Shown here one piece after another: positions 26,540 through 34,761 of a stretch of 41,699 bases of DNA. Source of the DNA: CAZHRJ01 sp964534765 (lineage in GTDB: Bacteria > Lindowbacteria > 2-12-FULL-62-27); the NCBI GenBank assembly GCA_964534765.1, contig CAZHRJ010000008.1:1-41699 (forward strand), in the 5' to 3' direction. The notes under the pieces were generated by a model. The model was not told the DNA's origin. It did no database searches and saw only the letters and a program-made list of their open reading frames with translations. The position numbers were made by a program, and so were the translations under genes. Each line of letters opens with the position of its first letter. The first letter of the stretch is position 1.

Positions 26540-26959
26540 ATGAAAAAGCAGGTAACGACGTACGAGGAGCTTGAGCAGATCGCCGCGAGACAGCTGGGCG
26601 GGCTGGTCAAGCCGCAGGCTCTTGGGTTTGTCTTATCCGGACTGGAATTTGCGTTGCGTGGACTGCGCCAGCGGCGGCATATTTCTGGGCAGGAGTTGTG
26701 CAGCGCCGTGCGGGACATGGCGGCGCGGGAATACGGTCTGATGGCCAAGGAAGTTTTAAACGAGTGGGGGATTGATTCAACCGAGATGATCGGCCGGATC
26801 GTTTTCGCGCTGGTGGAGTCGAAGAAGATGACGAAGACGGATGAGGACAGTCTGGCCGATTTCACGCAGGTATTTGATTTTGATGAAGCCTTTTCGCCGG
26901 CCGCGATATTGAAAGCCTCAAGGGAAGTTCGACCCCGCGCCCGGCGCCGACCATCCTGA
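26540..26959 (+). CDS. Minf_1886-family protein
   Basis: This 139-residue protein matches the conserved uncharacterised Minf_1886 family by pattern: QALGFVLSGLEFALRG near the start, HISGQELCSAVRDMAAREYG, the MAKEVLNEWGI block, and the acidic IVFALVESKKMTKTDEDS followed by DFDEAF. The family is mostly helical and has no proven function. ATG 26540 is the first Met that fits the family; the frame upstream overlaps rnhB. The last 15 residues are Arg-rich and overlap the reverse-transcriptase frame, and its TGA shares bases with the proposed CTG start of that gene. This tight link suggests the two are made together. Confidence 0.85.
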   Translation: MKKQVTTYEELEQIAARQLGGLVKPQALGFVLSGLEFALRGLRQRRHISGQELCSAVRDMAAREYGLMAKEVLNEWGIDSTEMIGRIVFALVESKKMTKTDEDSLADFTQVFDFDEAFSPAAILKASREVRPRARRRPS

Positions 26960-27192
26960 CCATTTCGATTCAACCGGGGCTTCTGTACGCGGCTTTTCTC
27001 AAGGCGCGGCAGTGGCAGTGGGAGTCTCCGTATTACGACACGATCGAGATCCGTCTGTTTGAATGGCGGCTGAGGGACAACCTGCGGTATCTTTCCGCAT
27101 GCCTGCGGCACGGATACCGCTGGTCGCCGCTCATCCGATTTTCCGTCCCGAAAAAGCCGCGGGAAGACCGGCCGTACGCATACCGGAATTTT
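26887..27192 (+). other. In-frame RT extension lacking a standard start codon
   Basis: These codons are in frame with the reverse transcriptase and encode protein-like sequence (PYYDTIEIRLFEWRLRDN, then FSVPKKPREDRPYA). They overlap the end of the Minf_1886 gene in a -1 relation. The only start-like codons are CTG (26956) and ATT or ATC. No slippery heptamer for a programmed -1 shift is seen. Confidence 0.6.
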
Positions 27193-28818
27193 ATGGACGA
27201 GGTAGCCGCGGTGTCGATCGTGCTGACCGCGCGGGACCGCCTGGAGCGGGCGATGGACCGGCGTGGCCGTGCGTCGTTTGGGAACCGGCTGGCGCATCCG
27301 GGCCAGGACCAGTTGTTTTTAGACTGGCGGGACTCGTGGGGGCAGTTTGAGTCGATGGCAAGGCAAGCGGCGGGGCGCAACCGGTATTACGTCAAGACCG
27401 ACATCCGAAAATTTTATCCGCACATTCGCGCGGGCCGGTTGATCGCGACGCTGGGCCGGTATCTTGGGGACAATTCCATTTTCCACGCGCTGCGGACTCT
27501 GATCGCCCGGGAAAGTCCGGGCCTGCCGGCGGGCCCGACGATTTCCGGCGCGCTGGCCAACGTCTACCTGACACCGCTGGATCTGGACCTGCTGGGCGAC
27601 TGGGGCCTGCGCGGCCGGTACCTGCGGTATGTGGACGACATGTTTTTGTTTGGAGGCGACCGTCAGGATCTGGTCCGAACTTTCAGCGGCCTGCAGCGTC
27701 GGCTTTACACCCAGCTGGGTTTGCCGACCCATCACGGCAAGGCGGAGATCGGCCGAAGCACCCGGTCGTTTGAGGGCCGTCCAAGTCCGGCGAGCTGGGT
27801 GGGGATATCGGCGTCGTTTGACCGGATCGCGCGGACGCTCTATCATGTCCCGCCGGAGTATCTGGGTCTGTACGCGCGATTGCCGGCTCTGACCCTCAGG
27901 ACCTATGCCCAGGGACTCCGGTCGGCCGGATTATTTGTTTCGACCGACTGGCTGGCTCAGCATTTTCTGGCGCTGCGGGGCCGGCATCCGCCGGCGGACG
28001 GATGGGACAGTTATTTTCATCTGCGATATCCAAGGCTGAATCTGAACGAGCCCTACGCCTCCGCGGATGGGTGGGCCCGGTCGCTCATAGGGATGAACCG
28101 GGGCTTTGGGCGGGCGATTCAATCGATGCGTCGTGTCCTGCAGACGGGTTTTATCCGGGAGTTTCGGAGAATTCCGCTTAGGGTGAGTGCGGCGGATGCG
28201 CAGAGGGTGAAATCGCAGATTTTTGGACTGCGATTTTACGCCAGCCGATTATCGATGTTCGACTGCGGCGCGGTATCGGACCGGTTTCAGCGATTACTGG
28301 ATCAGCCCTGGGCGCTGGAGCCGTCGATCACGACGAACGGACTTCTATCGGCGCCGAACGCGGCGAACCGTTTTTTGGAGGCGCTATTTTCGCGGAGGTC
28401 GCTGATGGTGCGTGTGAAATCCGCGTGGGCGCTGGGAGAGCTGGGCGCGCTGCGCGCGATTTTCGGCCTGTGGCGTGCGGCGCATCCGGGGTATCCGATT
28501 CTGATCCGTCGAGCGGCTCTGGAAGCGATCGTCCGTATCGACCGGTTTGACCTGCTGCCGGCGGAGGAAGTGTATCGGGCCGCGAGTGTCGATCGGGACG
28601 CGGGCATCCGAAAATATCATTACATATTTTTGGGCAGGCTCCGGCATCCGGCGGGCCGGGAACTGCTGGCGGAGCGAGCGCGAACCGAGGGAGATTTTTT
28701 CGCGAGGCGCGCCGCGGAATTCGCGCTGGCGACTCCCGGCAGTCTTCTGGCCATGCCCGCGACGCCGACCCGGCATGCCTCAGCGCCGCTTCTGCCCAGC
28801 CGGACCCGGACGCCTTAG
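26956..28818 (+). CDS. Reverse transcriptase with HEAT-like C-terminus, unassigned group
   Basis: This is a reverse transcriptase of about 620 residues. RT blocks in order: SVPKKPREDRPYA and NFMDEV (RT1-2, just before and across the first ATG), KTDIRKFYPHI (RT3, catalytic Asp149), GLPAGPTISGALANVYL (RT4), RYVDDMFLF (RT5; YVDD 225-228), then GLPTHHGKAEI (RT6). The C-terminal 150 residues are helical repeats like HEAT (VKSAWALGELGALRAIFGLW, RRAALEAIVRID). It lacks the maturase and HNH parts of group II intron RTs and retron hallmarks. The first canonical start, ATG 27193, would cut off RT1, and the frame is open back to 26887 without ATG, GTG or TTG. I place the start at CTG 26956, overlapping the previous TGA. 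It is followed 4 bases later by a sugar dehydratase gene. Confidence 0.82.
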   Translation: MTISIQPGLLYAAFLKARQWQWESPYYDTIEIRLFEWRLRDNLRYLSACLRHGYRWSPLIRFSVPKKPREDRPYAYRNFMDEVAAVSIVLTARDRLERAMDRRGRASFGNRLAHPGQDQLFLDWRDSWGQFESMARQAAGRNRYYVKTDIRKFYPHIRAGRLIATLGRYLGDNSIFHALRTLIARESPGLPAGPTISGALANVYLTPLDLDLLGDWGLRGRYLRYVDDMFLFGGDRQDLVRTFSGLQRRLYTQLGLPTHHGKAEIGRSTRSFEGRPSPASWVGISASFDRIARTLYHVPPEYLGLYARLPALTLRTYAQGLRSAGLFVSTDWLAQHFLALRGRHPPADGWDSYFHLRYPRLNLNEPYASADGWARSLIGMNRGFGRAIQSMRRVLQTGFIREFRRIPLRVSAADAQRVKSQIFGLRFYASRLSMFDCGAVSDRFQRLLDQPWALEPSITTNGLLSAPNAANRFLEALFSRRSLMVRVKSAWALGELGALRAIFGLWRAAHPGYPILIRRAALEAIVRIDRFDLLPAEEVYRAASVDRDAGIRKYHYIFLGRLRHPAGRELLAERARTEGDFFARRAAEFALATPGSLLAMPATPTRHASAPLLPSRTRTP

Positions 28819-28822
28819 GAAA

Positions 28823-30280
28823 ATGGAGGGCAAGCGCCCGGACCGGTCACCATCCCGTGTCCTCATCTACGGCGCCGGGTCAGCCGGAGAACTGGTCGTC
28901 CGGGGCTTGGCCGGGGTGAACCCGCGCCTCGTAGAGCCGGTTGCGTTTATCGATGATGACGCATCCAAAGCCGGCGGCGCCCTTCAGGGACTTCCGATCG
29001 AATCATCTTCGGGGCCGATTCAACCCATTCTGAAAAAATACCGCGCGGATCGCGTGCTCATCGCGATGCCGTCCGTTTCCGGCCTACGAATCCGGGAGAT
29101 TCACAGGAAGCTGCTGTCAGAAGAGATTCCAGCGTGGATCGTGCCCGGGATATCGAGCATCGTATCGAGCGACCAGCCGATCACGACGTACCGGACGGTG
29201 AATCCGGAGGATTTTCTGCGCCGGCATCCGCGCGTTCTGGAGACCGGCCGGGTGGGGCCTTATCTATCGGGCCAGCGGGTGCTGGTGACCGGCGCGGGCG
29301 GGACGATCGGAACGGAGCTGGTGAGCCAGTTGCGAGGATTCGAACTCGAGGCGCTGGGATGCGTCGATCATTCGGAGCTGGCGATCTATCACCTCAAGGA
29401 AAAGATGACGGGCGGCGGCCGCGCGCCGGACTGGTATTTGTCCGACATGTCGAGATCAGGCGACGTGGATCATGTCTTTGGATCGTTTCAGCCGACGGTT
29501 GTATTTCACGCGGCGGCCTACAAGCACGTGTCGATTCTGGAGGGATCGATGCGCGCCGCGATCCTGAACAACGTCGGATCGACGTTGAACATGGTCCATG
29601 CGGCGCTGTCCGCGCCATGTGTGGAAGCGTTTGTTCACATTTCGACGGACAAGGCCATTTTGCCGACGTCGGTCATGGGCGCGACGAAACGGGCCGGCGA
29701 ATTGATTCTGCAGTCGGCCCAGGCTCGCGCCGGTGTGGATCAGCGATTTCTTTCGGTGCGATTCGGCAACGTGCTGGGCAGTTCAGGCAGTGTGCTGCCG
29801 AAGCTGATCGAGCAGATCGAGCGCGGCGGTCCCGTGACAGTGACGGACCCGAGGGCGCGGCGGTATTTCATGTTGACGTCGGAGGCGGTGGAGCTGGTGC
29901 TGTTGTCGGCGGCGATTGGCCGGGGCGGCCGGATCTATCTGCTGGATCTGGGCGAGCCGATCGTGATATCCGATCTCGTCAACGACCTCATCCGTTTTTT
30001 CGGCAAGACTCCGGGGAGGGACATCCCGATCGTCCATACGGGTCTTTTGCCCGGTGAAAAACTGGTGGAGGACCTGTCGGTCGTGCCCACGCGGGTCGCG
30101 CGCGACGCGGAGCATCTTCTGGAAGTCATCGACGAGCCGGCGGCGTTGGAAGGGATCGACGCGGCCGTACAACGGTTGATGGAGTCGGTGGATATTCGAC
30201 AAGAGGATGCGGCGCAGGCGCTCGGTGAGCTGGTGCCGGAGTATCAGCCCTCGGGGAGGGAAGAAGAGGTCAGACTATAG
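28823..30280 (+). CDS. Nucleotide-diphosphate-sugar 4,6-dehydratase/epimerase (CapD/PglF-type)
   Basis: This 485-residue enzyme has an N-terminal Rossmann-like CoA-binding domain (VLIYGAGSAGELV, about 13-25) and a C-terminal SDR domain with GAGGTIG (157-163), the ISTDKA motif (Thr275, Asp276, Lys277) and SVMGATKR (Met285, Lys289). The Met in place of the usual Tyr is the hallmark of the WbpM/PglF/CapD group, which act on UDP-GlcNAc to start synthesis of UDP-2-acetamido-dideoxy sugars for glycans. It lacks the four N-terminal membrane helices of full-length WbpM and PglF, so it should be cytoplasmic. ATG 28823 follows the RT stop by 4 bases. No other glycan gene is nearby, so this placement after an RT is odd. 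Confidence 0.88.
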   Translation: MEGKRPDRSPSRVLIYGAGSAGELVVRGLAGVNPRLVEPVAFIDDDASKAGGALQGLPIESSSGPIQPILKKYRADRVLIAMPSVSGLRIREIHRKLLSEEIPAWIVPGISSIVSSDQPITTYRTVNPEDFLRRHPRVLETGRVGPYLSGQRVLVTGAGGTIGTELVSQLRGFELEALGCVDHSELAIYHLKEKMTGGGRAPDWYLSDMSRSGDVDHVFGSFQPTVVFHAAAYKHVSILEGSMRAAILNNVGSTLNMVHAALSAPCVEAFVHISTDKAILPTSVMGATKRAGELILQSAQARAGVDQRFLSVRFGNVLGSSGSVLPKLIEQIERGGPVTVTDPRARRYFMLTSEAVELVLLSAAIGRGGRIYLLDLGEPIVISDLVNDLIRFFGKTPGRDIPIVHTGLLPGEKLVEDLSVVPTRVARDAEHLLEVIDEPAALEGIDAAVQRLMESVDIRQEDAAQALGELVPEYQPSGREEEVRL

Positions 30281-30391
30281 ACCACCGCGGCAAGTCTTTT
30301 TGTCGTACGGCGCATACTCTCTTGTGGGAAGGTTGATGACGATACTGAAATACGGCGTATCCATGCACAACTCAACGCGCGGCCCGATGCA

Positions 30392-31630
30392 TCAGGAATA
30401 CAAATAAGATTCTCCCCAGAGGAGGATCTGGTAGGGGACGGTGCATTTTTGGAACTGGTGGACCGCGGCGCGCCAGGATGTGCGGCCGCCGAGCGGGTAA
30501 TGCGCGAGTTCGTTGACATGGCCGGGCAGGATGAGACCGGCGTTGCCATACAGGAAAAGGATTTCGAGGATTTTTTCGTTTGGAAATTTCGGGCTGACGC
30601 CGTCGAATTTGGGGATGAGGATATCCGGCGGGGTTTCCCATATCAGGCTTTCCGCGTAGTCATGATCACCCGTGTGATAAATCCGCACTCCGCGGTCCAC
30701 GATGACCTCGTAGGTGACACAAATGACATTCCGGCCATTGTCATAGACGTGTATCCCGGGTCTGGACACAACCGTGAGTCCATGAATTTTTTTTCGGCCG
30801 GCCGGGTCGATCCCGACGACGTGGTGCGGGAACCGGTGCCGGATGGTGTCCGGCACGATGACCGGTTTTTTGAGTGCGAGGAAGCGCGCGACCAGCTCAT
30901 GATCGGCGTGGTCGCTGTGATCGTGTGTGATCAGGAGCGCATCGAGCAGACCCGCGAGCCTGTAAGGGACATCGTCTGGAATTTCCCATGCGAGGTTCCA
31001 GATATGCCTGCCGGTCACGACATCGATGCCAAAGCACGTGTGCGGCGTTTTAAAGACATACCCATGATTGTAAATGTGCCACACGCGGACGCCGTGTTTG
31101 ACGCGGGTTTTTTCGATTTCGTCCATCGCGTTCCGGACGCGTCGGACAAAAAATTCGCGGATGGTGGAACTGCGGTTGACGTGGGGCTGCTGGAGATAAT
31201 CATCGACGAATGTGATGCACATGTCGCGAATCCACGGGTTGCCAATGCCGGGCGGGTTCTGGATCAGTGCTTCGTGGATGCCTGACATCTGGCCGGGAGC
31301 GCCGGGGATATCGGCCCAGGTATCGAAGAATGCGGCGGGTCCGTGTTTGTTCTGGGTTTTGTTGAAATTGAGCGGATCGTCGGCGACGCGTTCGCCGTCG
31401 ACCCAGAACCGGTACAAGTAACGAGTCGGCGCCGGGAGTTTCCAAGGTGGGGAAATCCACCAACCATCCTCAAGCGGGCTGAGGGGATTAGCGTCTTTTT
31501 TCCAACCGTTAAAACTGCCGATCACCGTGACCTGCCGGGCGGCGGGCAGGCGCGCGAAGAAGATCACCTCGTCGTCACATACATAGGGCGCGGTTTCGAA
31601 CTGGCCGAGCCTGCGGACGCCCAAGGACAT
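30392..31630 (-). CDS. CBM48-like domain fused to metallo-beta-lactamase-fold hydrolase
   Basis: This 412-residue protein combines two domains. Residues about 18-90 form an E-set/CBM48-like domain (VIFFARLPAARQVTVIGSFN, GWK, YLYRFWVDGE) of the kind in glycogen-binding AMPK beta and glycan-branching enzymes. Residues about 185-400 form a metallo-beta-lactamase fold of the UlaG-like kind with HDHSDH (236-241), then YHTGDHDYAE, FDGVSPKFPNEK and LPGHVNELAHYPLGG. The metal ligands His and Asp are present. The substrate is unknown; a sugar-derived lactone or phosphate is possible. It lies last in the cobalamin operon, 13 bases after cbiG. The pairing of a glucan-binding domain with a metallohydrolase in a corrin operon is unusual. 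No signal peptide. Confidence 0.82.
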   Translation of the reverse strand: MSLGVRRLGQFETAPYVCDDEVIFFARLPAARQVTVIGSFNGWKKDANPLSPLEDGWWISPPWKLPAPTRYLYRFWVDGERVADDPLNFNKTQNKHGPAAFFDTWADIPGAPGQMSGIHEALIQNPPGIGNPWIRDMCITFVDDYLQQPHVNRSSTIREFFVRRVRNAMDEIEKTRVKHGVRVWHIYNHGYVFKTPHTCFGIDVVTGRHIWNLAWEIPDDVPYRLAGLLDALLITHDHSDHADHELVARFLALKKPVIVPDTIRHRFPHHVVGIDPAGRKKIHGLTVVSRPGIHVYDNGRNVICVTYEVIVDRGVRIYHTGDHDYAESLIWETPPDILIPKFDGVSPKFPNEKILEILFLYGNAGLILPGHVNELAHYPLGGRTSWRAAVHQFQKCTVPYQILLWGESYLYS

Positions 31631-31643
31631 CAGTGGAATCGAA

Positions 31644-32774
31644 TCAAAAGGGAATCCGCGCGACCGCGAGAGTGCACCGGGATCCCTTGACTTTCGGCAC
31701 CACCAGCTGAGCCAGCCCGGTGGGAGACTCGATCAGCGAAGCCGATTCCGCGCCGAGGAGCGCCGACGGTTCAGACACGCCGACGACGTTCAAATATTTT
31801 TCCGCGTAGGGCGACGGAGTCACGACACGATCTTTCAATTGATTGAGCCGGTCGCGTGAGAAGGATTCGAATTCGAATCCAAATTTTTTAACGAATTCGA
31901 CAACCCCCGGTTCCTTTTCCTTGAGGTCGACAGTCGCGACCTTGCGAACACACTTTTCGGACAGGTCATTAGCGGCGAGGGTCCGTGAAACGAGATCCTC
32001 GAGTTCCTGCGGAGTGACCCCGGAGTCACAACCCATGCCAAGGCACAGGGATTTGGGCCTATAGACAACGGTGAGACCTGTCAGATGCCTCAGTCCCGCC
32101 AGCGCGTTTCGCCGGTCGGTGACCAGGAGGACAGCCGACACGGCCGGCCCACCGTCAAACATCCGGTCGACCGAATCAAACTCCCGCACCGTGGGCGGGA
32201 TCGGAGTGGGCCGCATCCACCAATTTTTCTCGCCCGTTTCCCGGACGAACGCGACCGGTTCCTCATTGACGACGGCGGCGCTGACGGCGGTGACTGTCGA
32301 GAAGTCGTCGATGGTCCAGCCGATTTTTCGACCCACAAGATCGACCGGGACGGTTTTACCGACGTCGGAGGCGGTGGTAACGATGGGCGCCGCGCCGATT
32401 TTATCGGCGAGGATTTCGGCCATCTCATTTGCCCCGCCGAGATGTCCGGATAGGACACTGATGACGTATCTGGCCGCGTCATCGATAACCAGGACGGCCG
32501 GGTCAGTTTTTTTGTCCTTCAGGTGCGGCGCGATGAGCCGGACGACCGCGCCGAGGGACACAAAAAAGACAAGGGTGACATACTCGGCAAAGATTCGCCC
32601 GATGACGTCCTTCAAGGCCTCCTCGTAATACGTAACCGGCATACCGGCGTCCGCTGTTTCATCTTTGAATTTGGGCGAGATGAAGAGGTCGGCGTCGTGG
32701 ATGCGCGCCGCGAGGGCGCGGGCCTTGACAGCGCCGTGTTTGGTGATGGCGACGACCGCGAGAGATTTCCTCAT
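31644..32774 (-). CDS. cbiG: Cobalt-precorrin-5A hydrolase CbiG
   Basis: This is a 376-residue CbiG. It opens the delta-lactone ring of cobalt-precorrin-5A, removing the C20 carbon as acetaldehyde. Seen: the N-terminal AVVAITKHG, the central VISVLSGHLGGANEMAEILA and TTASDVGK blocks, and the C-terminal CLGMGCDSGVTPQELEDLV domain. All are family blocks. Its presence, with CbiD and CbiL, shows the oxygen-independent (anaerobic) route. The start overlaps the cbiL stop (ATGA). A possible oddity is the lengthened middle segment with EKNWWMRPTPIPP. Confidence 0.95.
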   Translation of the reverse strand: MRKSLAVVAITKHGAVKARALAARIHDADLFISPKFKDETADAGMPVTYYEEALKDVIGRIFAEYVTLVFFVSLGAVVRLIAPHLKDKKTDPAVLVIDDAARYVISVLSGHLGGANEMAEILADKIGAAPIVTTASDVGKTVPVDLVGRKIGWTIDDFSTVTAVSAAVVNEEPVAFVRETGEKNWWMRPTPIPPTVREFDSVDRMFDGGPAVSAVLLVTDRRNALAGLRHLTGLTVVYRPKSLCLGMGCDSGVTPQELEDLVSRTLAANDLSEKCVRKVATVDLKEKEPGVVEFVKKFGFEFESFSRDRLNQLKDRVVTPSPYAEKYLNVVGVSEPSALLGAESASLIESPTGLAQLVVPKVKGSRCTLAVARIPF

Positions 32775-33490
32775 GGGGTGGGCTCCTTTTTAACGATGAT
32801 GAGGGACAGGTAATTGACCTTTTTGCCTCGAAGAGCGGAAATATCGCCGACAATCCGTTCTTCATGGCTGCCGACCCGCTCGACAAAGATCGACTGCCGG
32901 GTAAGCCCGGCGGCGTCGATGGCGTCGAGGACCTGGTCAAGGACGCCGGATATTTTCATGAGGACGATGACATCGAACTCGCGGAGTGTCTGGAGGATTT
33001 TTTCGGGTTCGTATGTGGCGGGCAGAACCGCCATGCGTTCATCGCTGACCGCGAGAGGTCTACGAGAGGCGACCGCGGCCGCGGTAAGGGATGAGACGCC
33101 CGGGATAACCACGATGGGGATTTCCGGATGTTCGGCCTGGAAGAGGGAGTACATATGGAGGAATGTGCTGTAGAAGAAGGGATCCCCTTCCGTGATGAAG
33201 GCGACGTTTTTTCCCTGTTTGAGATGGGCAACCATTTTTTCCATGGACTCCCGCCAGATGGGCTTGATGGGTTCCGTGTCCTTCAGCATGGGAAACAAAA
33301 GCCCCATCCGTTTGGTCTGTTCGGGCAGAATCCCGTTGACGATCCGTGACGCGTAGCTGTCGGCGCCTTCCTTGCAAGCCGGATAGGCGACGACATCGAC
33401 GGAGTTGAGGACCCGATGAGCTTTGACGGTGATGAGTTCCGGGTCGCCCGGCCCGACGCCGACGCCAAAGAATGTTCCCGTCTTTTTCAT
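32771..33490 (-). CDS. cbiL: Cobalt-factor II C20-methyltransferase CbiL
   Basis: This is a 239-residue SAM-dependent tetrapyrrole methylase. Seen: GVGVGPGDPELITVKA at the N-terminus, FITEGDPFFYSTF, VVIPGVSSL and the C-terminal KISGVLDQV segment, with the length and the FSTFLHM pattern of the C20-methylases. It methylates C20 of cobalt-factor II, the first dedicated step after sirohydrochlorin. The start ATG 33490 shares one base with the stop of cbiET (TGATG). The frame is open a little further but that part overlaps cbiET. Confidence 0.95.
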   Translation of the reverse strand: MKKTGTFFGVGVGPGDPELITVKAHRVLNSVDVVAYPACKEGADSYASRIVNGILPEQTKRMGLLFPMLKDTEPIKPIWRESMEKMVAHLKQGKNVAFITEGDPFFYSTFLHMYSLFQAEHPEIPIVVIPGVSSLTAAAVASRRPLAVSDERMAVLPATYEPEKILQTLREFDVIVLMKISGVLDQVLDAIDAAGLTRQSIFVERVGSHEERIVGDISALRGKKVNYLSLIIVKKEPTP

Positions 33491-34761
33491 CAGACGCCGG
33501 ATGCGGCATCGCGCCATGCGGTGACGACCGTCACCGGGTTGAGGGCTTCGAATCGGGTCATATCGAGGATAGGCGAGCCCCGGGCGATTTGGACCTGGAC
33601 GAGTTCAAAAGCGAGGCCGAGTGCTTTCAAGGCGTGGATGGTTTCGGCGAGGTTTTCGACAGTAGCCAGATTCAGCACGATGCGGCCCGCCGGCGTGAGT
33701 CTGCGGAGAACCGATTCCAGGATTTCGCGGACGCTCTTGCCGCTGCCGCCGACGAACACCGCGTCGGGGTCATCCGGAATCTGCGGAAGGACATCCGGCG
33801 CGCGGCCGAGGATGGGTGCGACGTTTAGGACGCCGAATCTGGCGATGTTTTCCCGGACGTTTTCGATATCCTCCTCATTTTTTTCCACCGCATATACTTT
33901 CCCCCGGCAAGCGATACGCGCGCACTCGACGGCGACGCTGCCGGACCCGGCGCCGATATCCCAGACGACGGCCGCGGGAAAGAGCCGGAGTCTGGCGATG
34001 GAGAGGATGCGGATTTCGGATTTGGTGATAAGCCCGAGTTTGGGTTTGCGATGGGCGAACGATTCCTCCGGCAAGCCGATATCGAGCCTACCGGCGTCTC
34101 TGACGACGGCGCCTGGGGCCGCGGAGCGGCGGATGAGGATCACCGTATTGAGGGAGTCAAACTGCCGGCCGGAAAGATCGGCGAGAGGGAATCGGTTGAC
34201 GGACTGATTGGGATTACCGAGCCGTTCGCAGACGACGGCGTCGAACTGGTCCAATCCGCGGTCAGCCAGAAATACGGCGATTTTTCCCGGGGTTGATCCG
34301 TCCTCAGTAAAGACGCCGATGAGATCCGCGACGCGGGCCGGCTCAAGGAGTCGATCGAGTGGTTTGGCATGGACGGAAACGAGAGCGGCTTCGTCCCAAG
34401 GCAAACGCGCGGCGGCGAAGGCCAACTGCATGGCCGACACCGCCGGCAGGATCTCGATTACTTCCGGCGGGAATTTTTTGATCAGGTAAGATCCGATGCC
34501 AAAAAAAAGCGGATCACCGGAAGCCAGGACCGCCATCGGCATTTTCCGGGCCAGTCCCGCGGCGAGTCGGTCGACCAGTTCCTTGAGATTGGATTTGATG
34601 ACCAGTTTATCGGCGTGGTGGTCCGGGAAAAAGGCGAGGTGGCGGTCACCTCCGGCGAGGAATTTCGCTTTCTGGATCAATCGCAGTCGCCCGGGCGGCA
34701 ACCCGTCGATTCCGTCGTCCCCGATCCCGATGACGGAGATGGGAGGCGAATCAGATTCCAT
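33490..34761 (-). CDS. cbiET: Cobalt-precorrin-6B (C5,15)-methyltransferase/decarboxylase CbiET fusion
   Basis: This 423-residue protein fuses two enzymes. CbiE (about 1-195) is a tetrapyrrole methylase with GIGDDGIDGLPP and LASGDPLFFGIGSYL. CbiT (about 225-400) is a class I methyltransferase with the GAGSGSVAVECA SAM loop and FVGGSGKSVREIL. The fusion methylates C5 and C15 and decarboxylates the acetate at C12, as in aerobic CobL. ATG 34761 lies inside the end of cbiD (11-base overlap); an upstream TTG is possible. cbiL follows with a one-base overlap. Confidence 0.94.
   Translation of the reverse strand: MESDSPPISVIGIGDDGIDGLPPGRLRLIQKAKFLAGGDRHLAFFPDHHADKLVIKSNLKELVDRLAAGLARKMPMAVLASGDPLFFGIGSYLIKKFPPEVIEILPAVSAMQLAFAAARLPWDEAALVSVHAKPLDRLLEPARVADLIGVFTEDGSTPGKIAVFLADRGLDQFDAVVCERLGNPNQSVNRFPLADLSGRQFDSLNTVILIRRSAAPGAVVRDAGRLDIGLPEESFAHRKPKLGLITKSEIRILSIARLRLFPAAVVWDIGAGSGSVAVECARIACRGKVYAVEKNEEDIENVRENIARFGVLNVAPILGRAPDVLPQIPDDPDAVFVGGSGKSVREILESVLRRLTPAGRIVLNLATVENLAETIHALKALGLAFELVQVQIARGSPILDMTRFEALNPVTVVTAWRDAASGV

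Noticed and set aside
26882..26959. Programmed -1 frameshift joining Minf_1886 to the RT
   Set aside because: No X-XXY-YYZ slippery heptamer in the correct phase is present; CTG initiation at the stop codon explains the layout more simply, though I cannot exclude a shift.
27193..28818. Group II intron or retron identity for the RT
   Set aside because: No intron boundary, maturase or HNH domain and no retron msr/msd-like structure was noticed around it; the C-terminus is helical repeats.
30281..30391. Small frame between the dehydratase and the CBM48 hydrolase genes
   Set aside because: A frame of about 23 codons ends at 30409 but has no ribosome site and overlaps the end of the convergent hydrolase gene.
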